Shown: piece by piece, positions 1-9,027 of the stretch
Layout: each line of letters starts with the position of its first letter
Numbering within the stretch: position 1 is the stretch's first letter
DNA from: an uncultured Oscillospiraceae bacterium
GTDB lineage: Bacteria; Bacillota; Clostridia; Oscillospirales; Oscillospiraceae
Direction of reading: 5' to 3'
NCBI GenBank assembly: GCA_900763995.1
Contig: CAAFMK010000049.1
Coordinates: forward strand, 1-46,308
Length of the DNA: 46,308 bases
Translations under genes and position numbers: made by a program
Notes under the pieces: generated by a model
The model's database searches: none
Told to the model about the DNA's origin: nothing
What the model saw: the letters and a program-made list of their open reading frames with translations, nothing else

Positions 1-20
1 GATCACAGCAATACCTCCAA

Positions 21-629
21 TCAAGCTTGGGTGTCAATAGGCTCATAGTTAGGGTCGGAAGAGCGAGGGACATAAATGGGGCCGCCAACATACTTGATGA
101 CCACATCAGGCTGTTGGGTCACTGTAATTTCAATATCACCAGGGATAAATTCAAATTGAGCCTGATTGGTGCGCCAGTCAAAATTCAGCTTATCCATCTC
201 AAAACGGATATTGAATTCGGCGGGTGTCCAGCTAATATCTGGGCCGACGCTAGGCAGGAACTGAAGTCCCACATTGGTTTTGACATTCCGAGCCTGGGCA
301 TCAGCGGCAAACTGTGTGACCATCTCCTGACCAATTTTGGCATTGAGAAGCATTTGACCTTGTCGAGCATAGACAGCAGTGGCCTCGTAGGCCGCCTGTT
401 GTCCACGGGAGGCATTTTGTACAACTGCACGCATAGGGGTAGGAACAACGGAGTTACGCGCTTCAAATGTGTCGATATTTAAGCGGATCGGTCTGCTCCG
501 AATACTCAACCCTCCGCGCTGACGGGAGATTTCCAAATCTGCAGTGCCCCGTGTATATTCTAATTTGGCGTTGGACACCTTCATTTCGAGTTCGATTGGG
601 ACAGATTTAATCTCAATAAGTGGATACAT
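21..629 (-). CDS. DUF6470 family protein (YviE-like), flagellar cluster
   Basis: A 202-residue cytoplasmic protein without signal peptide or membrane segment. It opens with MYPLIEIKSVPIELEM and is rich in short beta-type segments with a conserved-looking C-terminal part (GDIEITVTQQPDVVIKYVGGP). It resembles the DUF6470/YviE family, which in Firmicutes sits between flgL and fliW/csrA in the late flagellar operon. Here it lies directly after flgL (39-base gap), which fits that position. The gene ends 20 bases from the window edge, so any fliW or csrA would lie outside. The biochemical role of the family is not established. Assignment rests on position and overall look; the start codon follows a pyrimidine-rich leader with an AGGAG-like site. 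Confidence 0.8.
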   Translation of the reverse strand: MYPLIEIKSVPIELEMKVSNAKLEYTRGTADLEISRQRGGLSIRSRPIRLNIDTFEARNSVVPTPMRAVVQNASRGQQAAYEATAVYARQGQMLLNAKIGQEMVTQFAADAQARNVKTNVGLQFLPSVGPDISWTPAEFNIRFEMDKLNFDWRTNQAQFEFIPGDIEITVTQQPDVVIKYVGGPIYVPRSSDPNYEPIDTQA

Positions 630-668
630 ATTTTAAGATACTCCTTTCTCTCTTTCTCTTTTACATAA

Positions 669-1724
669 TTACTTGATGTAGTCCATGAGGCTCTGTGACA
701 GAATACTATTACCCACCTTCAAAGCCACATTGTAGCTGTACTGGGCCCAGGCGAAGGTACTAATTGCCTCAGCTGGGTCGCAGTTTTCAAGGCCTACGAT
801 CTGCTCGTTGAGCATCGCCGCTGTAGTTTTGAGCTGGGTCTCATTATTTTTCAAAAATTCAGCCTGTGTATCCATCTTAACATAAGATTCTGTGAAATTA
901 GCAGTGGCATCCTTAAATTTCCCAGCCAGGCGCTCCAATTCAGCTCGGTCACCTGGCTTACCCCAGTTACCATCGTCATCGCAATTGGAGAGGATTTCTC
1001 CCATTCGATTGATGAGAGAAACAATATTTTTTGGATCACCATCCTTGTCTACACCATAACCCAGATAGTTGATCCCCTGGAGGGCATCATTAAAGGCACT
1101 AGATTCGATGAGATTTCCCTGAGGATCCTCCTTGAGCCCTAAGCCAATATCAACAAAACGGCCTTCCTCAGCAAACTGTTTTAGTTTATCAAATTCGGCA
1201 GAGGGATCCGTGGCATCTACTGGCACACCTCGGTAGTGTAGTTCTCGGCCATTGGCAGTGTTTACCCAAGTAAAGGGGGTGTTTTTACCATCTGCACCAG
1301 CAAAAACATAGTTATCCCCATACCGTCCGTTCATAGATTGGGTAATGTTGTCAGCCAGCTGCTTCAAACTCTCACCAAGAGGGGCACGACCAGAGCCCGT
1401 AGCACCGTTCAGACCAGCCATAATATCCTTCCATGCAGAGTTGTTGGTGGTCTCAGTAGCTACCAGTTTGGAAACGCTGTCTAGAGCACTCCAAGCCACA
1501 TCAAACTTGCGGGAGGTATTGGTGTTTACAGTGAGCTGGCTGCTTACCTTAGAAAAGGAGCGGCGCAGGGCGAAGGACTTGGCGGCACCAGCAGGATCCT
1601 CTGCATAGGAGAGGAAGTTACGCCCCGTCAGCACTGTGTTGCGAGCTTTGTTTTGGGTAACAAAGGAATTCATTAAATGGCTGCGGTAGCCCGCCAAGAC
1701 TCCATTAGTGGTTGCGCGAATCAT
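669..1724 (-). CDS. flgL: Flagellar hook-associated protein 3 FlgL
   Basis: A 351-residue protein that forms the junction between hook-associated FlgK and the flagellin filament outside the cell. It shows the flagellin-like pattern: an N-terminal helical segment beginning MIRATTNGVLAGYRSHLMNS, a variable middle, and a C-terminal helix ending VALKVGNSILSQSLMDYIK that would pair with the N-terminus in the export/assembly fold. There is no Sec signal, as expected for a type III export substrate. It lies 12 bases after flgK, with a strong AGGAGGAAT ribosome site in that gap, so the two are translated from one message. Its length is within the usual 290-400 range. FlgL identity is favoured over flagellin by the neighbours flgK, flgN and flgM. 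Confidence 0.93.
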   Translation of the reverse strand: MIRATTNGVLAGYRSHLMNSFVTQNKARNTVLTGRNFLSYAEDPAGAAKSFALRRSFSKVSSQLTVNTNTSRKFDVAWSALDSVSKLVATETTNNSAWKDIMAGLNGATGSGRAPLGESLKQLADNITQSMNGRYGDNYVFAGADGKNTPFTWVNTANGRELHYRGVPVDATDPSAEFDKLKQFAEEGRFVDIGLGLKEDPQGNLIESSAFNDALQGINYLGYGVDKDGDPKNIVSLINRMGEILSNCDDDGNWGKPGDRAELERLAGKFKDATANFTESYVKMDTQAEFLKNNETQLKTTAAMLNEQIVGLENCDPAEAISTFAWAQYSYNVALKVGNSILSQSLMDYIK

Positions 1725-1736
1725 AGTTATTCCTCC

Positions 1737-3386
1737 TTATCGACCAACCATACCTGTTCCGTTAATGAGCTTATCCAAGGTTTCATCCAGGGTAGTCATT
1801 ACACGGCAGGCAGCAGAGTAGGACTGTTGATACTGCATCAAATTAGCGGCCTCATCATTCAAATCAACACTGGATACGGACATACGGCTGGTATCCAGCT
1901 CCACTGCGGATGCGTGGAAAGTACGGAGCTGGATATTGGTGCTGCGCTGGTCATTACCCAGAACAGAACTGATGTTGCCCAGCATCTCCTGAAAAGTGCC
2001 TTTGAATAAAAGATTGGAGGCTGCATCTGGAGACACTTTTTTCGGATCAAAGTCCAACGATTTTTCCATCAAAGAGAGCATATGGAGGATGTTCTTGTTG
2101 TCTGTAGATCCTGCATTAGCATCCCAGGAACCCACAACACCAATTTCGCCTTTTGCCCACTTGGCTGAGATCGAGATGTTTCCAGCAGTAATGCCAGTTG
2201 TATCATTGCCGTCTCCAGAGTTGCTGAACAGAGGCCCGCCTTTATTTGGAACCGTTGCATCTGTATTGGCACCATTAAAAATAGCAGCAAACTGATTGGC
2301 CAGCAGATCCAGAGACTTCTGGTAGTAGGGGATGCCCTTCTTAATAGCGGCTTTTTCGTCTACCTTGTCAATAGTATCTTGAGATGCAAACTCACCGGAC
2401 TCAGTGAGCAGCTCACGGATGGACTGGAGAGAACCCAGCAGATCGTTGTCGTCCAAGGCAATCTTTTTGGAGTTGGGCTGCTTGTTTCCTCTGGAATCTG
2501 TCAGTTCACCAAGGGTCAGATTGTAGTTATCATTGGGGGCTGGACTATTCTCAAACTGCGTGAAATAGGAACCATCGATAAGGGTGGAGCTGTCTGTTGT
2601 CACTTTTGGGTCTGGGTTGGCATTGCCCAGCTTAATCACAAGCTTTTCAACAGTCTGCCCGGCACCGATAGGCTCCTGCTCATAGGTCACATCAATCTTT
2701 ACATGTTTTGAGAGTTCATCAATCAGACGATTTCGCTCATCCCGCATCTCTAAAGCGTTATCGCCATGGATCTCACTCTTTCGGATGGCAGAATTGAGTT
2801 CACCGATGTTTTTTAGAATATCATTGACGGTATCCTTATCCTGTTTAAACTGAGTTTCTGTATTGTGGACCAGATCCTCCAGCTTTTTGGAATAGGTGTT
2901 AAATAGAGCGGTCAAAGCTTTGGCAGAGGACTGGAGTTGGCTCTCATAATCCTTCTGACCAGGATGCTGGGACAGGCCTTGCAGCTTATTAATAAAGTCC
3001 ATAAACTGGGCTTCGATGACACCATTCTTCTGCTCATCACCATCAAATATCTCATCCAAAATGCCAGCAAGATCATTCAAACCGGACAATTTTGTGTCCA
3101 TGGACTGCATACTGGACAACTCATTGCGGTAGCGGATGTCCAGAAATGGGTCACGGATCTGGGATATACCAGTACATAGAGCGCCGTATCCAATACGCAG
3201 GTCAAAGTCAGATGCGTAGCGGTCATTGACACTGGCGCTCAGGCTGATCTGATCCAGCCGCTGACGGGTGTACCCCTGCGTGTTAATGTTGGAAATGTTG
3301 TTGCCGGTAATGGACAAGCCGTGCTGGGCAGCATAAATGCCCAAACGGGCGGTCGTGAAGGAACCAAAGGTACCAATTGAACTCAT
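1737..3386 (-). CDS. flgK: Flagellar hook-associated protein 1 FlgK
   Basis: A 549-residue hook-filament junction protein exported through the flagellar type III system. The N-terminus carries the flagellar rod/hook signature (ARLGIYAAQHGLSITGNNIS followed by NINTQGYTRQ). The C-terminus has the matching helical segment with SSVDLNDEAANLMQYQQSYS and ends in a TLDETLDKLING helix. The middle region (FlgK helical domain and beta-rich insertion) is of ordinary length. It lies between flgN and flgL in the standard Firmicute order flgM-flgN-flgK-flgL. The 26-base gap from flgN holds a ribosome site (AAAGGAGTAT) before the ATG. Nothing is truncated. Confidence 0.96.
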   Translation of the reverse strand: MSSIGTFGSFTTARLGIYAAQHGLSITGNNISNINTQGYTRQRLDQISLSASVNDRYASDFDLRIGYGALCTGISQIRDPFLDIRYRNELSSMQSMDTKLSGLNDLAGILDEIFDGDEQKNGVIEAQFMDFINKLQGLSQHPGQKDYESQLQSSAKALTALFNTYSKKLEDLVHNTETQFKQDKDTVNDILKNIGELNSAIRKSEIHGDNALEMRDERNRLIDELSKHVKIDVTYEQEPIGAGQTVEKLVIKLGNANPDPKVTTDSSTLIDGSYFTQFENSPAPNDNYNLTLGELTDSRGNKQPNSKKIALDDNDLLGSLQSIRELLTESGEFASQDTIDKVDEKAAIKKGIPYYQKSLDLLANQFAAIFNGANTDATVPNKGGPLFSNSGDGNDTTGITAGNISISAKWAKGEIGVVGSWDANAGSTDNKNILHMLSLMEKSLDFDPKKVSPDAASNLLFKGTFQEMLGNISSVLGNDQRSTNIQLRTFHASAVELDTSRMSVSSVDLNDEAANLMQYQQSYSAACRVMTTLDETLDKLINGTGMVGR

Positions 3387-3412
3387 AACAATACTCCTTT
3401 GTCAATGTGGGA

Positions 3413-3886
3413 TCAGGCACGAAAATCGGTTTTCATTTTACGGGGGGGTTCAGCATCAGGGGTGGCATAGCCCACACCCTGGTTGTTATTTCCACCAAGA
3501 GAGGAGACGATTTTCTCAATTTCGTGTAAGTTGCACTCCAGGGTGTTGCGTGCCACCTCAGCTGCACTGTGATAAATATCATACTGTGTTCTCAGCCGTT
3601 CCACTGCTTGCTTGGCCTGCATTTGAAGATGCGGCGGATAGGATTCAACCAGTTGGGAGACAGAGTTTTGTGGCAGTGACAGCTGCTCGCGCTGGGTGAT
3701 CATTTTCTGTTCCAGCCCACGCAAATTTAAGGAGAGGGCCTGTTCCTGTTTGAGGATTTGATCCAAAGCCATCAAATCGTCAGAGCGGACAGCAGTTACT
3801 TTTTGGCGATCCAGATCACTCAGCTGCTCTAAAACACGACTTAGATCATCTAGCAAAGCCAGGTAGGCCAAATATAGAGTATCCAT
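3413..3886 (-). CDS. flgN: Flagellar export chaperone FlgN
   Basis: A 157-residue, almost entirely helical cytoplasmic protein, as in the FlgN family, which binds unfolded FlgK and FlgL and delivers them to the export gate. Long heptad-like stretches run through residues 5-60 (LLDDLSRVLEQLSDLDRQK) and 75-130. The C-terminal about 35 residues are basic and polar, typical of the substrate-binding end. It sits between flgM and flgK, its substrate, with a GGGGAGGG ribosome site overlapping the end of flgM. Sequence identity of FlgN proteins is low, so the call leans on helix content, length and position. Confidence 0.85.
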   Translation of the reverse strand: MDTLYLAYLALLDDLSRVLEQLSDLDRQKVTAVRSDDLMALDQILKQEQALSLNLRGLEQKMITQREQLSLPQNSVSQLVESYPPHLQMQAKQAVERLRTQYDIYHSAAEVARNTLECNLHEIEKIVSSLGGNNNQGVGYATPDAEPPRKMKTDFRA

Positions 3887-3891
3887 ATGAA

Positions 3892-4194
3892 TCAGCCCTC
3901 CCCAAGGAACAGGATACGGGCGGCAATGGCCATGGGATCAGGTGTATACTCCCCAGCGGCCACCTGCTGGCGAAGGGCCTGGATATTTCCGGTGGTGGTG
4001 GCGGTGCGAACCTCCTGGGACAGGCGGCTGACCACATTTTTATGGAAAAGACTGTCGCCCCTGGGAGAGGAGATAGACACAGAATCATACTGAGGATTGG
4101 GTGCAGCGGGGGCACGGAGATTCTGATCAGGGGTTGTATAATAGGCTGCCGAAGGACTCAAAGAAGAGATCGGGCAGGAATTGGAAGTCATCAT
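3892..4194 (-). CDS. flgM: Anti-sigma-28 factor FlgM
   Basis: A 100-residue negative regulator that binds sigma-28 (FliA/SigD) until it is exported or otherwise removed on hook completion. The N-terminal half is disordered-looking (S/P-rich). The C-terminal half carries the conserved sigma-binding helices (VVSRLSQEVRTATTTGNIQ, then the VAAGEYTPDPMAIAARIL motif typical of FlgM ends). A TTG at 4215 allows a longer reading, but AAGGA lies 10 bases before the ATG at 4194, so I chose that start; a second ATG follows at 4191. First gene of the flagellar unit, downstream of a sigma-28-like promoter, which would give the usual feedback loop. Confidence 0.88.
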   Translation of the reverse strand: MMTSNSCPISSLSPSAAYYTTPDQNLRAPAAPNPQYDSVSISSPRGDSLFHKNVVSRLSQEVRTATTTGNIQALRQQVAAGEYTPDPMAIAARILFLGEG

Positions 4195-4245
4195 AAAGCT
4201 CACATCCTTTAGCAAACGGTAGTGGCAATTTCAGGTATATGATTA

Positions 4246-4272
4246 TTATCGGCAAAGTTGGGCAGAAGATAA
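4246..4272 (-). promoter_or_regulatory. Sigma-28-like promoter of flgM operon
   Basis: On the minus strand a perfect GCCGATAA (-10 type) occupies 4253-4246. TTAT lies 15 bases upstream (4272-4269), a weak match to the TAAA -35 element. It sits about 50 bases ahead of the flgM ATG. The -10 match is exact; the -35 is 2 of 4, so the call is moderate. Confidence 0.6.
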
Positions 4273-4390
4273 GGAAAAACAGAAAAGTTTTTGCAGAGGT
4301 TTCCGGGATAATGGGAGGAGGGATGGGTGGGGTCGCATGGTCTTTCCAGGTGGCCGCAGCTTTTTTTAAGTGGAGAATACCATAGAAAAA

Positions 4391-4416
4391 GGGACTGGAT
4401 ATTAAAATCCAGTCCC
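4391..4416 (-). terminator. Rho-independent terminator after cheB
   Basis: A perfect 10-bp inverted repeat, GGGACTGGAT / ATCCAGTCCC, with a 6-base loop. On the minus strand it is followed by TTTTTC. It lies 44 bases past the cheB stop and separates the chemotaxis operon from the flgM promoter. The rest of the 4195-4459 gap holds only the flgM promoter and leader. Confidence 0.85.
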
Positions 4417-4459
4417 ATAACTGTAGAAGGACAGTATATTTGTGGAAATAATGGCTCGA

Positions 4460-5506
4460 TCAACGGTTCAATGTATTCAAATGCTGGAGCAGCACATTGG
4501 AAATATTCTCACAGGAGGCCTGGATGGCCACTGCGCCAATGTCGTGAGCGACTTTTGGCATTCCATAGACCACGCTGGACGCCTGATCCTGTCCGATGGT
4601 ATAGGCACCACGCTTTCTCATAGCCAGCAGACCTGCGGCCCCATCCTGTCCCATACCTGTCATGATGATTCCAACCATTTTACAGGTTACATGCTCCGCC
4701 ATAGACTGGAACAGGGCATCTACAGAGGGACGGTGTCCACTGACCTTCTCCCCAGGCATACAGGAGACGGTATATTTGTTGCCAATACAGACCACCCGGG
4801 TCTGAAAGTCAGCAGGGGCCACCAGTGCAAGGCCTGGATGGAGCTCATCTCCGTTTTTGGCCTCCCGTACCTCCATCTGGCACAGGCGGTTGAGGCGCTC
4901 GGCGTACATCTGGGTAAAGCCAACGGGCATATGCTGCACGATCACCATACCAGGAATATCAGCGGGCAGCTGTTTCATCACGGACAGGGTGGCCTCCGTT
5001 CCCCCGGTAGAGGCACCAAGACCAATGAGTACATCGTTCCTCTTGGTGTCCAGCAGAGCGGGCAGCGAGGCGGGAGAGGCGACCGGTGTTGGGGCATGGG
5101 CAGTTGTGCAGACATTGGCCATAGAGGCAGCCAGAACCTTCTGGGTCAATGCAGCGGCGAAAGCTTCAGTTTTTGTGCGGTCATCAGGCTTTCGGACAAA
5201 GTCCACTGCACCAGCGGCCAGAGCGTCAAAAACCTTTAAATTTAAAGAGGACACCAAAATAACGGGCAATGGATGGGTTGGAAGGTATTGCTTTAGAAAG
5301 TCGATCCCATTGATAGCCGGCATTTCTACATCCATGGTTATGACATCAGGGTTGAGCTTTGGAATTTTATTTTTGGCGTCCAAAGCATTGATGGCATAGC
5401 CAATCACTTCGATTTGTGGGTGACTGGAAAGAGATTGGATGATGATACTGCGTGCCACTATGGAATCATCAACAACCATCACACGAATTTTTCGATGAGA
5501 GATCAT
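4460..5506 (-). CDS. cheB: Chemotaxis protein-glutamate methylesterase CheB
   Basis: A 348-residue response regulator that removes methyl groups from (and can deamidate) chemoreceptors when phosphorylated by CheA. The receiver domain spans about 1-120 with acidic pocket VVDDS (12-14), phospho-acceptor Asp59 in ITMDVEMP and Lys106 in VRKPD. A linker of about 30 residues leads to the esterase domain, with the catalytic triad Ser166 (GLGASTGGTEA), His192 (VQHMP) and Asp288 (MTGMGQDGA), spaced as in the enteric enzyme. Last gene of cheA-W-R-B, 24 bases after cheR, which adds the methyl groups CheB removes. Ends before a clear terminator. Confidence 0.97.
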   Translation of the reverse strand: MISHRKIRVMVVDDSIVARSIIIQSLSSHPQIEVIGYAINALDAKNKIPKLNPDVITMDVEMPAINGIDFLKQYLPTHPLPVILVSSLNLKVFDALAAGAVDFVRKPDDRTKTEAFAAALTQKVLAASMANVCTTAHAPTPVASPASLPALLDTKRNDVLIGLGASTGGTEATLSVMKQLPADIPGMVIVQHMPVGFTQMYAERLNRLCQMEVREAKNGDELHPGLALVAPADFQTRVVCIGNKYTVSCMPGEKVSGHRPSVDALFQSMAEHVTCKMVGIIMTGMGQDGAAGLLAMRKRGAYTIGQDQASSVVYGMPKVAHDIGAVAIQASCENISNVLLQHLNTLNR

Positions 5507-5530
5507 GATAACAGAGTAGGCCTCCTTGAA

Positions 5531-6373
5531 TCATTTTTGGAAAGTTGCAGGGGCCAATCTGTGGTAGGGTGCATCAGCACTGAGGTTTTCTGAGCAGCTG
5601 ATCAGCAGATAACCACCAGGAACCGTTGCATTATAAAACCGCCTTACCAGAGCATCCTTTGTGGGCTGATCAAAATAAATCATCACATTACGGCAGAAAA
5701 TGACATCAAAAGGCCGCCGAAACTGGATAGGATCCATCAGATTGAAGGTTTGGAAAATCACATTGTTGCGTACAGCAGGGGCAACACTGTAGAGACTATT
5801 TTGCTTATGGATAAAATATTTCTGCTTCCACTCTGGGGGGATGGTATCCGGTAGCTCATAGATCCCCCGTTTGGCATCAGACAGGGCACGGTGTGAGATG
5901 TCAGTGGCCAAGATCCGGGTGTCCCAGGCCTTGGCCTGACTGCCCAGGTAGTCAAACAGGAACATGGTGATATTGTAGGGTTCCTCACCAGAGGAGCAGC
6001 CTGCGCTCCAGATGGACAGCACCTTGTCCCGCTGGTGGCGGCGCACCAGTTCCGGAATGATGTTGTGGCAAAAATAGTCCAGATGATCCTTTTCCCGCAT
6101 AAAGAATGTGTAATTCGTCGTCAGCTTGTCCAACAGAAGGGTGATCTCCCCCTCGTCCTTGGTGTTGAGCAGATGGTCAACAAAGGCGGTGAAATTCTGG
6201 TAACCACGCTGCTTGACCGCAAGGGAGAGCCGGCCCGCAATGAGCTGGCGCTTCTGGGAGAGATTGATCCCATAGTTGCTCTGCATAAAATTGACAACAC
6301 GGGTAAAGTCAGAATCTGAAATGGACATGGCGGAAAATGTCCCATCTCCGCCGACTTTCGGATCAAAGTTCAT
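5531..6373 (-). CDS. cheR: Chemotaxis protein methyltransferase CheR
   Basis: A SAM-dependent methyltransferase (280 residues from this start) that methylates glutamates on chemoreceptors. The N-terminal helical CheR_N domain (SDFTRVVNFMQSNYGINLSQ) precedes the Rossmann-type catalytic domain with the SAM motif WSAGCSSGEEPYN, an ATDIS acidic segment, and the CRNVMIYFDQPTK motif. The start at 6373 overlaps the cheW end by 11 bases and has no good ribosome site. An ATG at 6328 (MSISDSDF), preceded by GGAGATGG, would start right at the family's usual N-terminus and may be the true one. Partner of CheB in adaptation. Confidence 0.94.
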   Translation of the reverse strand: MNFDPKVGGDGTFSAMSISDSDFTRVVNFMQSNYGINLSQKRQLIAGRLSLAVKQRGYQNFTAFVDHLLNTKDEGEITLLLDKLTTNYTFFMREKDHLDYFCHNIIPELVRRHQRDKVLSIWSAGCSSGEEPYNITMFLFDYLGSQAKAWDTRILATDISHRALSDAKRGIYELPDTIPPEWKQKYFIHKQNSLYSVAPAVRNNVIFQTFNLMDPIQFRRPFDVIFCRNVMIYFDQPTKDALVRRFYNATVPGGYLLISCSENLSADAPYHRLAPATFQK

Positions 6374-6857
6374 GGGGCATCAACTGGTCGCAGTCCAGCA
6401 CCATCATGGTGCTGCCATCGTTGGGCAGGGAGCACATACCGGAAACCAGCTGCTGTACGCTGTTTGCAGGCATGGGAAACAGAATATCCTTTGGAATATC
6501 CACCATCTGATCTACAGAATCTACCAGGATACCCACCAGAGTACCCTTAACATTCAGTACGATCACCAGAGAATCTGCGATTGTTTCCTTGCCCAGACGC
6601 AGGCGCACATCTACGATGGGGATGATCTGTCCGCGCAGGTTGATGATACCGCGGATAAAATCTGGAACCATAGGAAGATATGTAATCATGTAATTTGTGA
6701 TGATCTCCACCACATACTCGGCACTTACACCCAGCTTGAGGTTATCTGAGAGAAACAGAAGATACTTTTCAGAGTCCACCTCTATAGTATCCTCAGTCTG
6801 GCCAGCATTCATTGCAGCCTGCTGTTCCTCAGTAGCAAACAGAATATCGTTGCTCAT
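6363..6857 (-). CDS. cheW: Chemotaxis adaptor protein CheW
   Basis: A 164-residue scaffold that couples chemoreceptors to CheA in polar arrays. After a roughly 25-residue acidic, probably flexible N-terminal extension comes the CheW SH3-like double barrel, with the signatures EYVVEIITNYMITYLP and FIRGIINLRGQIIPIVDVRLRLG. The latter is the most conserved CheW motif and includes the receptor/CheA contact surface. It lies 32 bases after cheA with AGGAGAGGA as ribosome site and overlaps cheR. Standard length; no receiver domain is present, so this is CheW and not CheV. Confidence 0.95.
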   Translation of the reverse strand: MSNDILFATEEQQAAMNAGQTEDTIEVDSEKYLLFLSDNLKLGVSAEYVVEIITNYMITYLPMVPDFIRGIINLRGQIIPIVDVRLRLGKETIADSLVIVLNVKGTLVGILVDSVDQMVDIPKDILFPMPANSVQQLVSGMCSLPNDGSTMMVLDCDQLMPHEL

Positions 6858-6889
6858 CGTGTCCTCTCCTCTCCTTATGTTTTGTTGAT

Positions 6890-8995
6890 TTAGTTGCGCT
6901 GCGTAGCGGAGTGAAGGCTGGCAACATCCAAAATAATGCTGATGCTGCCGTCACCCAGCAGTGTACAGCCGTTGATTCCATAGTCTTTGATATTGTAGCT
7001 GTTGACATAGCTGGGCAGCTGCTTGACCACCACCTGCTGCTCGCCAATGAGCTCGTCCACAAACAGGCAGTAGGCACAGGAGCCGGCCTCCAGCCACAGC
7101 AGGATACCATCGGCAATATCAGTGACACCATCAGCCAGATGGTAGAAATCTTTGGCCCGGACGATGGGGTAGTAGTTATCCATGATCTTGATCATCTCGC
7201 CATTCATGGAATCATGGATCACATCCTGCTCAGAGACCTTGAAGCTCTGGCGGATATTATTGATGGGGATGGTGAAAATGGAGTCACCCACAGATACCTC
7301 CATACCATCCATGATGGCCATGGTCAGGGGGATACGCAGGGTGGTGGTCATGCCCTTGCCAGGCTCGCTGGCGATGGACAGGGTGCCGCCCACCTCCTCA
7401 ACAGATCTCTTTACCACATCCATGCCTACGCCACGGCCGGAGAACTCGGTGACCTCTGTGTTGGTGGAGAAGCCGGGCATGGTGAGGAAGTTGAGGATCT
7501 CCTTTTTGCTGTACTCCACATCAGGGGAGGCGATGCCGCTCTTGATGGCCTTTTTCAGCACCTTGTCATAGGCGATGCCCTGACCGTCATCAATGGCCTC
7601 AATGATGACCTCACTGCCAGTGTCCCGGGCGGTGAGGGTGATGTGACCAATGGGATCCTTGCCTGCGGCAATACGATCCTCCTCGTGCTCCTCGATTCCG
7701 TGGTCCATGGAGTTTCGGATGATGTGCATGATAGGATCGCCAATGCTGTCCACAATGGTCTTGTCCACCTCAGTATCCTCGCCAATCAGTGTGAGCTTTG
7801 CACGCTTATTGAGCTTTTTGCTCATATCACGGACAATACGGTTCATCTTCTGGAAGGTGCCGGAGACAGGGACCATGCGCAGGGACATGGAGATGTCCTG
7901 CAGATCATCTGTGAGCTTGCGCAGCTGCCGGGCGGATTTGGTAAAAATATCCAGCTTCACCCCCTTCAGATCGGGAGAGGAGGTGACCATGGACTCAGTG
8001 ATGACGATCTCACCCACCACGGCGATCAGTTCATCCAGCTTGCTGAGGTTGACACTGATCAGGCTCTCCTTCTGGTGCTGTGCATTGTTCTGAGACCCGC
8101 CGGAGTTGGCAGCGGCAGAGGGGGCGGGGGGGCGTTCTGCACTGGATGCAGGGGCGGCCTGTGGAGCGGCCTTTGACGGTGCGGGGGGCTGATAGTCATA
8201 GAATTTATAGTCCTTGACTGAGCCGGCGGACTGGATGGAGGAGACAGACTGGTCCCGATCCTCTGGGGCCTTGAACACGATCTCAAAGCCGCGCTCTGCC
8301 ACGACATCCGCAGTGGCTGGATTCTGCTCCACATCCTCGGGGAAGAACAGGAAGGAGCTTTGAGAGCAGGTGTCACGAATGGCGGTGACCAGCATGAAAG
8401 CACGCAGATTCTCCATGCCGCAGCCCTCGTCAAAGAACACATGGACACCGTAGGGGTATTCGGAGGTTCCGTGCTCCACCACCTGAGGTGTGGGGGCCTG
8501 GGCATCCTGTCCAGATGCCTCAGCAGGGGCGCTGGCCACCGGTGCTGGAGCAGGGGCCGCAGGAGCGGCTGCTGCCCCGCTCTCGCCGCCCTTAATTTTG
8601 GCGATTAAACTATTAATATTTTCAAGGAAGCTGTCGATATTTTCGTCGAGGGGCTCATTGGCTTCTACCTTGCCGATTTCGCCACGGAAAAAGTCGATGA
8701 ACTGAAACAGCACATCAAAAAGGATGGAGCGCTCAGCCTCTTGAACCACATCCATGCTCTCTTCGCGAATGATAAAAAACAAGTCCTCAATTCGATGGGC
8801 AACTGTTGCCAGGGAGTCAAACTCCATCATGGCAGAGGAGCCTTTGATCGTGTGCATGATACGAAAGATTTCATTTACATCTTCTTGGGAGAAGGTATCC
8901 ACCTTTTCTGCTTCAAGAACAATGTTTTCAAGTTGTTCCAGCAATGTATTAGTCTCATAGGTATACATATCCAAGATATCGTTTCCGCTGCCCAT
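6890..8995 (-). CDS. cheA: Chemotaxis histidine kinase CheA
   Basis: A 701-residue soluble kinase that phosphorylates CheB (and CheY, not in this window). Order: HPt domain (about 1-110) with phospho-His48 in IMHTIKGSSAMM; a short linker and a P2-like response-regulator docking domain (about 175-265, starting YPYGVHVFFDEG); an A/P/Q-rich linker; dimerisation helices (SLISVNLSKLDELIAVVGEI); the ATPase domain with N-box HIIRNSMDHGIEE, DDGQGI and GRGVGMDVVK; and a C-terminal CheW-like domain. A longer reading from 9037 adds 14 residues but overlaps a sigma-28-like promoter and has no ribosome site; AAAGGTGGT precedes the ATG at 8995. First gene of the operon. Confidence 0.96.
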   Translation of the reverse strand: MGSGNDILDMYTYETNTLLEQLENIVLEAEKVDTFSQEDVNEIFRIMHTIKGSSAMMEFDSLATVAHRIEDLFFIIREESMDVVQEAERSILFDVLFQFIDFFRGEIGKVEANEPLDENIDSFLENINSLIAKIKGGESGAAAAPAAPAPAPVASAPAEASGQDAQAPTPQVVEHGTSEYPYGVHVFFDEGCGMENLRAFMLVTAIRDTCSQSSFLFFPEDVEQNPATADVVAERGFEIVFKAPEDRDQSVSSIQSAGSVKDYKFYDYQPPAPSKAAPQAAPASSAERPPAPSAAANSGGSQNNAQHQKESLISVNLSKLDELIAVVGEIVITESMVTSSPDLKGVKLDIFTKSARQLRKLTDDLQDISMSLRMVPVSGTFQKMNRIVRDMSKKLNKRAKLTLIGEDTEVDKTIVDSIGDPIMHIIRNSMDHGIEEHEEDRIAAGKDPIGHITLTARDTGSEVIIEAIDDGQGIAYDKVLKKAIKSGIASPDVEYSKKEILNFLTMPGFSTNTEVTEFSGRGVGMDVVKRSVEEVGGTLSIASEPGKGMTTTLRIPLTMAIMDGMEVSVGDSIFTIPINNIRQSFKVSEQDVIHDSMNGEMIKIMDNYYPIVRAKDFYHLADGVTDIADGILLWLEAGSCAYCLFVDELIGEQQVVVKQLPSYVNSYNIKDYGINGCTLLGDGSISIILDVASLHSATQRN

Positions 8996-9027
8996 GAAAA
9001 GCACCACCTTTGTTAAAGTCTTTTTAT

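Noticed and set aside
6911..8176. 421-codon open frame antisense to cheA
   Set aside because: Shadow of the biased third-position composition of cheA; its protein is full of low-complexity H/D/G runs and has no ribosome site. The sense frame has all CheA domains.
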